NCBI RefSeq assembly: GCF_041807905.1
Contig: NZ_JBGVSA010000012.1
Coordinates: forward strand, 59,504 to 123,503
Direction: 5' to 3'
DNA from: JBGVSA01 sp041807905
GTDB lineage: Bacteria > Pseudomonadota > Gammaproteobacteria > Burkholderiales > Rhodocyclaceae
Length of the DNA stretch: 64,000 bases
Position 1 is the first letter of the stretch. Every line of letters begins with the position of its first letter. Below are positions 16,609 to 25,073 of the stretch, piece after piece. Below the pieces are notes generated by a model. The model was given only the letters and a program-made list of their open reading frames with translations, ran no database searches and was not told where the DNA came from. The position numbers and the translations under genes were made by a program.

Positions 16609-17910
16609 ATGAGCATCGCGGAATCGCCGCATTTCGGCGAAAACGTCATCAGGATCGTGAAGCGGAAAATCATCCCTTTCGCATTCATCCTGTACCTGTT
16701 CAACTACATGGACCGCGTCAATGTGGGGTTCGCCGCCCTACAGATGAATGAGGCGCTGAACATCTCGAAGACCGACTTCGGCACCATTGCGTCGGCCTTC
16801 TTCATCTCGTACCTGCTGTTCCAGATACCGGCCAACATGATGTTGCAGCGACTCGGCGCGCGGCGCTGGATCGGCTCGATCATCATCGCCTGGGGCCTGG
16901 TGACCTGCCTGATGTTCTTCGCGCAGAACGTGGACCACGTCATCGGCGCGCGCTTCTTGCTGGGTGTGTTCGAGGCGGGCTTCTTCCCCGGAATGATCTA
17001 TTACCTGGCCTGCTGGTTCCCCGCCAAGGAGCGTGCGCGCGTCACCTCTCTGTTCATGCTCGCCATCGCGGTGTCCACGGTGATCGCAGCACCGATGTCC
17101 GGCTGGATCGTGCAGCACGTCAACACACCCAACTACGAAGGCTGGCGCTGGCTCTTCGCGATAGAGGGGATTCCGACCGTACTGCTTGGCGTGGCGACAT
17201 TCTTCGTATTGGCCGACACGCCCAAGGACGCGCGCTGGCTGACACCGCAGCAAAGCGAATGGCTCACCGCAGAATTGGCGCGCGAAAACACCGGCAAAAC
17301 CGGCACACAAAAGATCGGCCTGGGCACCGTGCTGGGCAACGCCACCTTGTGGAAGCTGGCACTGGTCTACATGTTCATCCAGGCCGCTTCGCAGGCTTCC
17401 AATTATTGGCTGCCCGGCCAGGTAAAGCAGTTCGCGGACGGTCTGACCGACACGCAGGTCGGGCTCATCATGGCACTGCCGTTTGTCTGCGCCATGTTCG
17501 CCATGCCGCTGTGGGGCGCTCATTCAGACAAGACCGGTGAGCGCAAATGGCACGCTGGCCTACCCATGTTGTTGACGGGCGTGGCTTTCGTGGTCATCGC
17601 CAGCATGCCGTCGATGGGCATGCGCATGTTCGGCATGGTCCTCTTCGGTCTGGGCATTCTCAGTTTCTACGGTCCGTATTGGGCTATCCCGCCGTCGTTG
17701 CTGTCGCCCGCAGGGCTGGCGGTGAGCATTGCCTTCATCAACTCATGTTCCAGCCTGGGCGGTTTTCTTGCCAACAAGGGGCTGGGATACGTCGCGCAAT
17801 CCTACGGTTCGAATGGCGTCTTCATGGTCGAAGCCGTGTTGTGCGTCATCTCGTTCCTGATCCTGCTCACGATGCGCGTTCCGCGTGTCCACGGTACCGC
17901 GGCCGAGTAA
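16609..17910 (+). CDS. MFS anion:cation symporter (ACS family), acid-sugar carrier
   Basis: Major facilitator protein of 433 residues with twelve predicted helices. The N-terminal FILYLFNYMDRVNVGFAALQ, the ANMMLQRLGARRWIGSIIIA loop and the LGVFEAGFFPGMIYYLACWF stretch are typical of the ACS family, which includes tartrate, glucarate, galactonate and phthalate carriers. GGAGGAG precedes the ATG. It sits 62 bp before an enolase-superfamily dehydratase gene, so the substrate is probably the same acid sugar. Regulation is likely through the palindrome upstream. Confidence 0.9.
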   Translation: MSIAESPHFGENVIRIVKRKIIPFAFILYLFNYMDRVNVGFAALQMNEALNISKTDFGTIASAFFISYLLFQIPANMMLQRLGARRWIGSIIIAWGLVTCLMFFAQNVDHVIGARFLLGVFEAGFFPGMIYYLACWFPAKERARVTSLFMLAIAVSTVIAAPMSGWIVQHVNTPNYEGWRWLFAIEGIPTVLLGVATFFVLADTPKDARWLTPQQSEWLTAELARENTGKTGTQKIGLGTVLGNATLWKLALVYMFIQAASQASNYWLPGQVKQFADGLTDTQVGLIMALPFVCAMFAMPLWGAHSDKTGERKWHAGLPMLLTGVAFVVIASMPSMGMRMFGMVLFGLGILSFYGPYWAIPPSLLSPAGLAVSIAFINSCSSLGGFLANKGLGYVAQSYGSNGVFMVEAVLCVISFLILLTMRVPRVHGTAAE

Positions 17911-17972
17911 AAGCCGATCAACGATTCGAAATGATCCGCGTCGCGCGGAGTGTTCAAACAAGGAGGAGTCAC

Positions 17973-19175
17973 ATGAAAATCACGAGCGTCGAAATCTTTG
18001 ATTGCGAAGTCAATCGCAGAGATGCGCGAATGGCGCGTTTCAACCCGGTGATCATCCGCATCAACACCGACGAAGGCATCAGTGGCCTTGGTGAAGTGGG
18101 CCTGGCCTATGGTGCCGGCGCCAAGGCGGGCGTCGGCATGGTGCGTGACCTGGCGCCGCGCATCATCGGCAAGGACCCGATGAAGATCGAAGCGATCTGG
18201 GAGAACCTGTTCCGCGCCACCTTCTGGGGCATGGGCGGCGGCAATGTCTTCTACGCCGGCATGAGCGCCATCGACATCGCGCTGTGGGACATCAAGGGCA
18301 AGGTGCTCAATGCGCCCATCTATCAATTGCTTGGCGGCAAGACCAACGACAAGCTGCGTTCGTATGCCAGCCAATTGCAGTTTGGCTGGAGCGACACGCA
18401 CCAGATGCTTACCCGCCCCGAGCAGTACGCAGAGGCCGCGAAAAAGGCGATCGCCGAGGGCTACACGGCGATCAAGGTCGACCCGCTGCAGGTGGACTAC
18501 AACGGCGGCCCGCCGCTGGATTGGGAAATCAACCAGAACTACTTCGGCCTGCTGTACGCCAGCCAACTGCGCATGGGGGAAGAACGCATCGCCGCCATGC
18601 GCGAAGCCGTCGGCCCGGATGTCGACATCATTGTCGAAATCCACTCGTTGCTTGGCACCAACGCCGCGATCCAGTTTGCCCGTGCCATCGAAAAGCACAA
18701 CATCTTCTTCTACGAAGAGCCGGTGCATCCGCTGAATACCGACAACATGGCGCTGGTGGCGCGCAGCATCAACATTCCAGTGGCGACGGGTGAGCGTTCA
18801 TACACGCGCTGGGGCTATCGCGACCTGTTCGAGAAGCAGGCCGTAGCAGTCGTTCAGCCAGACTTATGCCTGTGTGGCGGTCTGACAGAAGGGAAGAAAA
18901 TCTGCGACTACGCCAACATCTATGACGCCACCGTGCAGGCGCATATCTGCGGCGGACCCGTGTCGACGGCAGCGGCACTCCACCTGGAAGCCGCGATCCC
19001 GAACTTCATCATTCACGAGCATCACACTCATGGGCTCAAGCACTGCATTCGTGAGCTATGCACCAATGACTACCAGCCGGTGAATGGTTACTACACCATC
19101 CCCGATCTGCCCGGTTTGGGACAAGAGCTGAACGAGGAGATCACCAAGGATTACCTCGCCTACACCATCAAGTAA
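17973..19175 (+). CDS. Enolase-superfamily acid-sugar dehydratase (mandelate racemase subgroup)
   Basis: 400 residues with the capping domain and (beta/alpha)7-beta barrel of mandelate racemase/muconate lactonizing enzymes. Expected metal ligands are Glu222 (VEIH), Glu248/249 (YEEP) and Glu274 (GERSYTRWGYR). His224, two residues after the first ligand, resembles the acid catalyst position of D-galactonate and mannonate dehydratases; His324 (QAHICGGPVSTAA) with Asp297 would form the general-base dyad; KVD at 168-170 is the second-strand motif. Start at 17973 follows AGGAGGAG. The exact substrate cannot be named. Forms an operon with the MFS carrier. Confidence 0.87.
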   Translation: MKITSVEIFDCEVNRRDARMARFNPVIIRINTDEGISGLGEVGLAYGAGAKAGVGMVRDLAPRIIGKDPMKIEAIWENLFRATFWGMGGGNVFYAGMSAIDIALWDIKGKVLNAPIYQLLGGKTNDKLRSYASQLQFGWSDTHQMLTRPEQYAEAAKKAIAEGYTAIKVDPLQVDYNGGPPLDWEINQNYFGLLYASQLRMGEERIAAMREAVGPDVDIIVEIHSLLGTNAAIQFARAIEKHNIFFYEEPVHPLNTDNMALVARSINIPVATGERSYTRWGYRDLFEKQAVAVVQPDLCLCGGLTEGKKICDYANIYDATVQAHICGGPVSTAAALHLEAAIPNFIIHEHHTHGLKHCIRELCTNDYQPVNGYYTIPDLPGLGQELNEEITKDYLAYTIK

Positions 19176-19189
19176 GCCGCACGTTGTCT

Positions 19190-19223
19190 GGCCCGGTCAT
19201 CTCGCGATGCCGGGCCTCTTTTT
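19190..19223 (+). terminator. Rho-independent terminator
   Basis: GGCCCGG and CCGGGCC surround a 13-nt loop, followed by TCTTTTT. It is almost a copy of the hairpin at 15493, including GGTCATC at the start of the loop. Confidence 0.88.
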
Positions 19224-19232
19224 GTGGACGGA

Positions 19233-19448
19233 TCAGGGCGCGGTCTTGTCGAGCAGCGTGCATGCGCGTGTCATGCGCTGGCAGACCGTGTCGATCAGAA
19301 AGTACAACGGCTGGCCGTTGACCGGGTCGCGCGCATCGGCCAGCAATGAGGCGACACAGTCGAGGGCGTCGCGCACGGCGGCAAGTTCGTCGACAGCGTC
19401 GGTGAAGGAAGAGGGAAGGGCGGATGGAGCGGGTTTGGGTGCGGGCAT
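19233..19448 (-). CDS. Small hypothetical protein
   Basis: 71 residues, starting MPAPKPAPSALPSSFTDAVD. A short Pro/Ala-rich leader is followed by a helical part (VDELAAVRDALDCVASLLAD ... LYFLIDTVCQRMTRACTLLD) that resembles small uncharacterised Burkholderiales proteins. GAGGAT lies at proper distance from the ATG at 19448. No signal peptide or membrane segment. Function not recognised. Confidence 0.6.
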   Translation of the reverse strand: MPAPKPAPSALPSSFTDAVDELAAVRDALDCVASLLADARDPVNGQPLYFLIDTVCQRMTRACTLLDKTAP

Positions 19449-19745
19449 GGTAGATCCTCGTGTGCAGGCGGATCCCGGCCTGTCCCGTTCTTGGCGGGGC
19501 GGGCGGGAGCTAAGAACCGCACACGACGGCGGACTTCTTCCCTTTGCAGGTCTTGTATCCGTCGCACTCCCGCCCATTGAAACGATGAGCATGAAAAGGC
19601 CGCCCCGGCATTATGCCAGCGGAGGCGGCTCTTCTCTTGAGTCCGCGTGTGTCGGTTCGTCTGCGGATGTTCTTAGCACCCGCAGAGCGAACCATAGACG
19701 CTCGGACAATTATTCCATTTGCGTAACCGCAAGCGGCGACGACGA

Positions 19746-20378
19746 TCAGTTCTCGGTGACCTGAGCCCGTGCGCGGGCATACGATGCGGGCACATTGTCT
19801 TTGACGGCAACAGCCTTGCCCGCGATCACTTCAAGCCACTGGTCGGTGTCGAGCACGGCGGCGAAATTCGATTGGTAGATCACCGCCAGCGTGCGATGGA
19901 TCGTCTCCGCGCTCACCGAGCCGGCCTCATTCGCATAGGGCACGGCGCCTGTCGCGTCGTACAGAAACTCCACCGTCAGGCCGGCATGCATGGCTTGCTT
20001 GATGGTCGAGTCCACGCAGTTCTGCGTCATGTACCCGACGACGGTGAGCGTGTCGATTTCGTGACGTGCCAGCCATTCGCCGAGGTCCGTGCCGACGTAG
20101 GCGCTGGGCCAGTTCTTTTCGACGTAGTGATCGTGCGGGCGGGCGGCGATGGAGGCTTCCAGCTCCCAGCCATGCGTGCCCTTGCGGAAGATGGGCGCGG
20201 CCGGCGGCGCGGTGTGCTGGACGACGATCACGGGGATGCCCGCCTCGCGCGCTGCATCCATGGCGCGCCCGATGTTGGCGAGCGACAGCGCCGGGTCGGG
20301 ATATTCGACCTGCAGGCCTCCGGTGAAGTACTCGTTCTGGACGTCGATGACGATCAGGGCGCGGCGAGGGGCGGTCAT
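19746..20378 (-). CDS. Isochorismatase-family cysteine hydrolase
   Basis: 210-residue cysteine hydrolase. The fold markers are ALIVIDVQNEYFTGGL (catalytic Asp in the first strand), the Lys in HYVEKNWPSAYVGT, and VVGYMTQNCVDSTIKQAMHA with the nucleophilic Cys, so the Asp-Lys-Cys triad is complete. AAGGAGA precedes the ATG at 20378. The family includes nicotinamidases, N-carbamoylsarcosine hydrolases and biuret/ureide hydrolases; the substrate is unknown. It is divergent from an AraC-type activator, the usual arrangement for a regulator and its target. Confidence 0.88.
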   Translation of the reverse strand: MTAPRRALIVIDVQNEYFTGGLQVEYPDPALSLANIGRAMDAAREAGIPVIVVQHTAPPAAPIFRKGTHGWELEASIAARPHDHYVEKNWPSAYVGTDLGEWLARHEIDTLTVVGYMTQNCVDSTIKQAMHAGLTVEFLYDATGAVPYANEAGSVSAETIHRTLAVIYQSNFAAVLDTDQWLEVIAGKAVAVKDNVPASYARARAQVTEN

Positions 20379-20510
20379 GGCGGTTCTCCTTGTGCAAGGG
20401 CCGGCGGTGCCGGCGTGGAGAGAATCTTCGCGCGACTGTCTGCACGCTTCGAGTGGCCCGAATGACATGTTGCGATAGAATCGGGCCAATTCTAATCCGC
20501 GAGCCCGACC

Positions 20511-21491
20511 ATGCCCTCGGTTGCCATCCTTGCCTTCGACGGCATCAGCCCGTTTCATCTCTCCGTACCTTGCGCGGTGTTCGGCAGCAGTGCGCTGGAG
20601 GGGTATTTCGAACTGCTCATCTGCGCCGAGTCACCCGGTGCATTGACGACCAGTGCGGGCTTCGGCCTGCATGTACATCACGGGCTGGAGGCGCTGCTGC
20701 AGGCGGACGTGGTGGTGGTGCCCTCATGGTGCAGCCCGCAGGCGGAGGCATCTGCCGACTTGTCGGCTGCGCTGCGCGCGGCGCATGCAAAGGGCGCGCA
20801 GATCATCGGGCTATGCATCGGCTCTTTCGTGGTGGCGCAGGCCGGGCTGCTCGACGCCCGCCGGGCCAGTACGCATTGGCGCGCGGCAGAAGTGTTCGCG
20901 CAGCGCTTTCCGCATGTCGCGCTCGACGCCAACGTGCTCTACGTGGATGAAGGCGACGTCATGACCTCCGCCGGCACCGCCGCCGGCATCGACTGCTGCC
21001 TGCACTTCGTGCGCAAACGGCTCGGTGCCGAAGCGGCCGCTCGCGTGGCGCGCCATCTGGTGGTGCCGCCGCACCGGCAGGGCGGGCAGGCGCAATACAT
21101 CGAGCAGCCAATCGCTGACAACGCGCGTGACGATCGACTCGCCGACACGCTCGCCTGGGCGCGCGCGCATCTGGATCAGGCGCACACCATCGATTCGCTG
21201 GCGGCCCGCGCGCTGATGAGCCGCCGCACCTTCACGCGACGCTTTCACGCCAGCACGGGCACGACGGTCAATCGCTGGATCACCGAACAGCGCCTCGGCG
21301 CGGCCCAGCGGCTGCTGGAAAGCAGCGATCTGCCTATCGATCAGGTGGCGGCCCGTGCGGGGTTCGGCTCAGCGGTGTCGCTGCGCCAGCACTTTGTGCG
21401 CACGCTCCAGACTTCGCCCCTGGCCTATCGGCGCGCCTTCAAGGGGCGTGACGAGGCAAGGCCGGTATTGGCGGCAACAGCGGCTAGGTGA
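20511..21491 (+). CDS. FtrA-like AraC regulator with DJ-1/PfpI domain
   Basis: 326 residues. Residues 1 to about 190 are a class-I glutamine-amidotransferase-like (DJ-1/PfpI) domain with the elbow IGLCIGSFVVAQAGLLDARR and THWRAAEVFAQRFPHVALD. The C-terminal 110 carry the AraC/XylS double helix-turn-helix (TIDSLAARALMSRRTFTRRF and LPIDQVAARAGFGSAVSLRQ). This architecture is typical of FtrA/GlxA-type activators. It is divergent from the cysteine hydrolase gene, which it probably regulates. Confidence 0.92.
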   Translation: MPSVAILAFDGISPFHLSVPCAVFGSSALEGYFELLICAESPGALTTSAGFGLHVHHGLEALLQADVVVVPSWCSPQAEASADLSAALRAAHAKGAQIIGLCIGSFVVAQAGLLDARRASTHWRAAEVFAQRFPHVALDANVLYVDEGDVMTSAGTAAGIDCCLHFVRKRLGAEAAARVARHLVVPPHRQGGQAQYIEQPIADNARDDRLADTLAWARAHLDQAHTIDSLAARALMSRRTFTRRFHASTGTTVNRWITEQRLGAAQRLLESSDLPIDQVAARAGFGSAVSLRQHFVRTLQTSPLAYRRAFKGRDEARPVLAATAAR

Positions 21492-21609
21492 GATCGCCCG
21501 CGATACCGGGTTTGGCCCAGGCATCGCGGACTTGAGGGTGGCGAATCGGGAAATCCGCCGTCGGGCTCGCTACCTGAATGGTTGATCGCCGCACGCGAGG
21601 CGGCCTTGA

Positions 21610-21873
21610 TCATTGGGCGAGCGGGTGCGCGGTACGAAACCGCGTGTACACGTGCAATACGTGTTCTGCTTTGGCGAACTCGCCACAGCGCATGGCGTCA
21701 CCGAGCAAGTCCTCCAGGCAATGGTCGAATGCAGAAACGCCCTCCTTGGTTTGCACCAGGCCGCACGCCATGGTTGCGGCAACGTGGGGTGATAAATGTT
21801 CGTGTTCGGCGAACAGCGCCACATCCTCCTCGGTCAGATCGCAGTAATCCAGGCAGTCGCGCATCGAAAGCAT
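21610..21873 (-). CDS. Small conserved hypothetical protein
   Basis: 87 residues, MLSMRDCLDYCDLTEEDVAL, followed by FAEHEHLSPHVAATMACGLV and C-terminal helices. AGGAGA is 8 bp before the ATG. The sequence is entirely helical and Cys/His-containing (two early Cys, three His around residues 24-31), without a membrane segment. Similar short proteins occur next to unrelated genes in Burkholderiales; no function is known to me. Confidence 0.68.
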   Translation of the reverse strand: MLSMRDCLDYCDLTEEDVALFAEHEHLSPHVAATMACGLVQTKEGVSAFDHCLEDLLGDAMRCGEFAKAEHVLHVYTRFRTAHPLAQ

Positions 21874-22101
21874 GTCGTACTCTCCTACAGGGTGGGGCTG
21901 GTAGCACGGCTACCTTATTTAACCGTACATGACACATCTCGTAACGCAAGTAAGCTCTGCCAATGCAGCACGTGCTGCCCCATTGCCTTGATCAATGGCA
22001 CCGAGAACGCAGGCGGCCGCACGCGCGCGCTCACGGCAGCGCCGTTTTTTGAGACAATCGCGGGGTTTCGCCGCCGATGCGGCACCCGGACCACCACTTT
22101 C

Positions 22102-23391
22102 ATGCTAGACATTCAACTCCTTCGCTCGCAAACCGAACTCGTCGCCAAGCGCCTGGGCGAACGCAAGGTCGCCTTCGATACGGCCGCTTTCGGCGCCATG
22201 GAAGACGAGCGCAAGTCTCTTCAGACCCGCACGCAAGACCTGCAAGCCAAGCGCAATGCGTTGTCCAAGCAGATCGGCATGCTCAAGGGCAAGGGCGAAG
22301 ACGCCTCCGCCGTGATGGCCGAGGTTGCAGGCATCGGCGATGAACTCAAGCAGAACGAAGAGCGTCTGGCGGCGCTGCAGGAAAAGCTCAACGATCTGCT
22401 GCTGCGCATTCCCAACCTGCCGCACGAATCGGTGCCGGTCGGCAACGATGAAACAGGCAATGTCGAAGTGCGCCGCTGGGGTACGCCTGCAAGCTACGAC
22501 TTCGAAGTGAAAGACCACGTCGACCTGGGCGCCGCGCTCGGCCTGGACTTCGACGCCGCGGCCAAGCTCTCCGGCGCACGTTTTGCCGTGATGCGCGGCG
22601 GCATGGCCCGCCTGCATCGCGCCATCGCGCAACTGATGCTCGACACGCAGACTGGCGAACACGGCTACACCGAGTGCTACACCCCGTACATCGTCAACGC
22701 CGACGTGCTCTACGGCACGGGCCAACTGCCCAAGTTCGCCGACGACATGTTCCGCGTGGAGCGCGCAGGCGAGGGCGCCCAGACGCAGTACCTGATTTCC
22801 ACCTCCGAGATTTCGCTGACCAACATGGTCCGCGACACCGTGTTGCGCGCGGACGAACTCCCCATCCGCATGACCGCCCACACACCGTGCTTCCGTTCGG
22901 AGGCCGGTTCCTACGGCCGCGACACGCGCGGCATGATCCGCCAGCATCAGTTCGACAAGGTCGAGATGGTGCAGATCACTCATCCGGAAAAGTCGTACGA
23001 AGCGCTCGAGCAGATGGTCGGTCACGCCGAAGCCATCCTGCAGAAGCTCAAGCTGCCGTATCGCGTGGTGGCGCTGTGCACGGGCGACATGGGCTTCTCC
23101 GCCGCCAAGACGTATGACCTCGAGGTGTGGCTGCCAGCGCAGAACACCTACCGCGAGATCTCCTCGGTCTCCAACTGCGAAGCCTTCCAGGCGCGTCGCA
23201 TGCAGGCGCGCTTCAAGAACGAACAAGGCAAGAACGAACTCGTCCACACGCTCAATGGCTCCGGCCTCGCGGTCGGCCGCACACTCGTTGCGGTGCTCGA
23301 GAACTACCAGCAGGCCGACGGCTCGGTGATCGTGCCCGAAGCGCTGCGTCCCTACATGGGCGGTCTCGAAATCCTCAAGCCGGCCGCCTGA
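22102..23391 (+). CDS. serS: Seryl-tRNA synthetase
   Basis: Class II aminoacyl-tRNA synthetase charging tRNA-Ser in the cytosol. 429 residues, normal length. The N-terminal tRNA-binding coiled coil spans about residues 30-105 (LQTRTQDLQAKRNALSKQIG). Class II motifs follow: motif 1 around HGYTECYTPYIVNADVLYGT, motif 2 with PCFRSEAGSYGRDTRGMIRQ, and motif 3 with NGSGLAVGRTLVAVLENYQQ. The ATG at 22102 matches the family N-terminus (MLDIQLLR). A tRNA-Ser gene follows directly. Confidence 0.98.
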   Translation: MLDIQLLRSQTELVAKRLGERKVAFDTAAFGAMEDERKSLQTRTQDLQAKRNALSKQIGMLKGKGEDASAVMAEVAGIGDELKQNEERLAALQEKLNDLLLRIPNLPHESVPVGNDETGNVEVRRWGTPASYDFEVKDHVDLGAALGLDFDAAAKLSGARFAVMRGGMARLHRAIAQLMLDTQTGEHGYTECYTPYIVNADVLYGTGQLPKFADDMFRVERAGEGAQTQYLISTSEISLTNMVRDTVLRADELPIRMTAHTPCFRSEAGSYGRDTRGMIRQHQFDKVEMVQITHPEKSYEALEQMVGHAEAILQKLKLPYRVVALCTGDMGFSAAKTYDLEVWLPAQNTYREISSVSNCEAFQARRMQARFKNEQGKNELVHTLNGSGLAVGRTLVAVLENYQQADGSVIVPEALRPYMGGLEILKPAA

Positions 23392-23419
23392 ACGCCAAAC
23401 GCAAGACGTGCGAAAGCGC

Positions 23420-23448
23420 TGGCATTTGGCAAAAAGCCTCGCTATAAT
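23420..23448 (+). promoter_or_regulatory. Predicted promoter of tRNA-Ser
   Basis: TGGCAT (23420-23425), 17 bp, then a perfect TATAAT (23443-23448), ending 11 bp before the mature tRNA. Confidence 0.55.
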
Positions 23449-23459
23449 GCGCGGCTCGC

Positions 23460-23549
<90 letters not shown>

Positions 23550-23559
23550 CTCATACCCG

Positions 23560-23597
23560 AAAAACCCGCATGGTTACTGGCCTTGCGGGTTTTTTTG
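23560..23597 (+). terminator. Rho-independent terminator after tRNA-Ser
   Basis: AAAAACCCGCA pairs with TGCGGGTTTTT around a 13-nt loop, with seven T residues. Confidence 0.88.
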
Positions 23598-23599
23598 TT

Positions 23600-24013
23600 T
23601 GTGGCCACCCCGTGGTCCGCGCCTACCCCGATATGCGCGGGGAATCCTGTCCGGTCAGTCCTAAACGACGCTTCCGTCTCGAATTCGTCCCCCACTGTTC
23701 CTTCTGTTGAATTCGTGTTGTCGTTTCCTGGACCGGCCTCGTATTTGTAGTGGTCCGCCAATAGGGCCGGGCACCTTTGCACGAACAAGCCTCGCCCATG
23801 TCCATTTCTGCCGGTGCCGTCATCGACGGAATTGTCTTGTCTCGCTCATCCAAATAACGAGACGCCGTCGCATTTGAGTTTTCAATCAGTTGTCGTTATG
23901 CCCACGCCGACCATTGGTCGAATGGATTTAGATTTCCTCATTAGCAACGTATTGCATCTTCGCAAGATAGATGCGTATTCATTCACCACCCGTGCAGAAT
24001 GGTCTGAAATTGC
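23600..24013. other. Intergenic stretch without a recognisable gene
   Basis: Between the tRNA terminator and the LysR gene. It is less GC-rich than its surroundings. A 67-codon frame at 23814-24017 lacks a ribosome binding site and family features and is not accepted. The drop in GC beside a tRNA 3' end would suit an integration remnant, but I see no integrase or attachment repeat. Confidence 0.4.
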
Positions 24014-24964
24014 CTAGAGATCTCGCTGAATACCTGCAGTGTGTCGCAAGGCGGCGAGCATGGCCTGCGAAGCGGGCGTAAGGTGACGATCGCGAAGCGT
24101 GACGATTCCGCTGCTGCCGAGGCGAAGGTCGAGTTCGGCATCCAGAAACACTAATACACCCGCATCACGGAAGGGACGGGCTGCGTCGATGGACAAGGGC
24201 GCGATCATGTCGCTGCATTGAAGCAGTCCGAGGATGACTTCGAAGGATGGCGTTTCGACTGCATGTCGTGGAAACTCCATGCCCGTTTCGGCAAATAGTC
24301 GTTCAATGCGCCGGCGCATGACGTTGCCTTTGGGCGGCAAAATCCACTCTTTATCAGCCAAATCGGCCAGCGTAAGGTTCTTGCGTACAGCGAGTGGATG
24401 TCCTGCCCGAACAACGATCTGGTGACCATCTTCCATCAGAGGTTCGAACAGGACCTCGTTTGCATCGACCGAATCCGGCAGGCGGGCAACGACCATATCC
24501 AGTTTTTGATCCAGAAGCCGCGAGACGAGAACTTCGCTGAAATCCAGGTCGATATTGACCTGGACACCGGGGAATTTCTCTTTGAGCGCGACGATGGCAT
24601 GCGGAATCAGCGTCGTGGCGGAAGTCACAACCGTTCCGACCGAGACTTCTCCCACAAGCCCCAGCCGTACCGCTTCGAGTTCTTCGTGTGCCTGGAGCAA
24701 TTGCGCCAATACGCTGCGCGCGTGTCGTACCAGAATGTCTCCATAGATGGTGGGCTCGATGCCGCGCGCATGGCGAATGAACAAGGTCACGCCCAAGGCC
24801 TGTTCGAGCTGTGCCAGGGCTTTCGAAGCGGCCGGCTGCGTAAGGTTCGCAGCCTCTGCTGCATGCAGGACGGAGTTTTTGTCTGCCAGGTGAACCAGCA
24901 GCGTCAATTGACGTGCGCTGAGGCGTGACCGCGTGAGCCAATTGCTTCGTGAACGTTCCGCCAT
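24014..24964 (-). CDS. LysR family transcriptional regulator
   Basis: 316 residues. The N-terminal winged helix-turn-helix (SARQLTLLVHLADKNSVLHA, then ANLTQPAASKALAQLEQALG) is preceded by a 14-residue basic leader. The C-terminal part is a type 2 periplasmic-binding fold (VSVGTVVTSATTLIPHAIVA; LLDQKLDMVVARLPDSVDAN). The style (AAEAANLTQPAASKALAQLE) resembles GbpR/CbbR-like regulators of aromatic or sugar-acid metabolism. AGGAGT lies before the ATG. It is divergent from the M24 hydrolase and MHS carrier genes and probably controls them. Confidence 0.92.
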   Translation of the reverse strand: MAERSRSNWLTRSRLSARQLTLLVHLADKNSVLHAAEAANLTQPAASKALAQLEQALGVTLFIRHARGIEPTIYGDILVRHARSVLAQLLQAHEELEAVRLGLVGEVSVGTVVTSATTLIPHAIVALKEKFPGVQVNIDLDFSEVLVSRLLDQKLDMVVARLPDSVDANEVLFEPLMEDGHQIVVRAGHPLAVRKNLTLADLADKEWILPPKGNVMRRRIERLFAETGMEFPRHAVETPSFEVILGLLQCSDMIAPLSIDAARPFRDAGVLVFLDAELDLRLGSSGIVTLRDRHLTPASQAMLAALRHTAGIQRDL

Positions 24965-25073
24965 GCCGTGTACTCCTGACGTATATCCTTAAGAAATACC
25001 TTCGGACTTTCTATTCATTTGTCGGCTGTTATGCCTGGTCGTAGCCTCTGTGTGTCCATAAGAGGAGACCGAT

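Noticed and set aside
23814..24017. 67-codon ORF after the tRNA-Ser gene
   Set aside because: No ribosome binding site or recognisable features, and it overlaps the end of the LysR gene.
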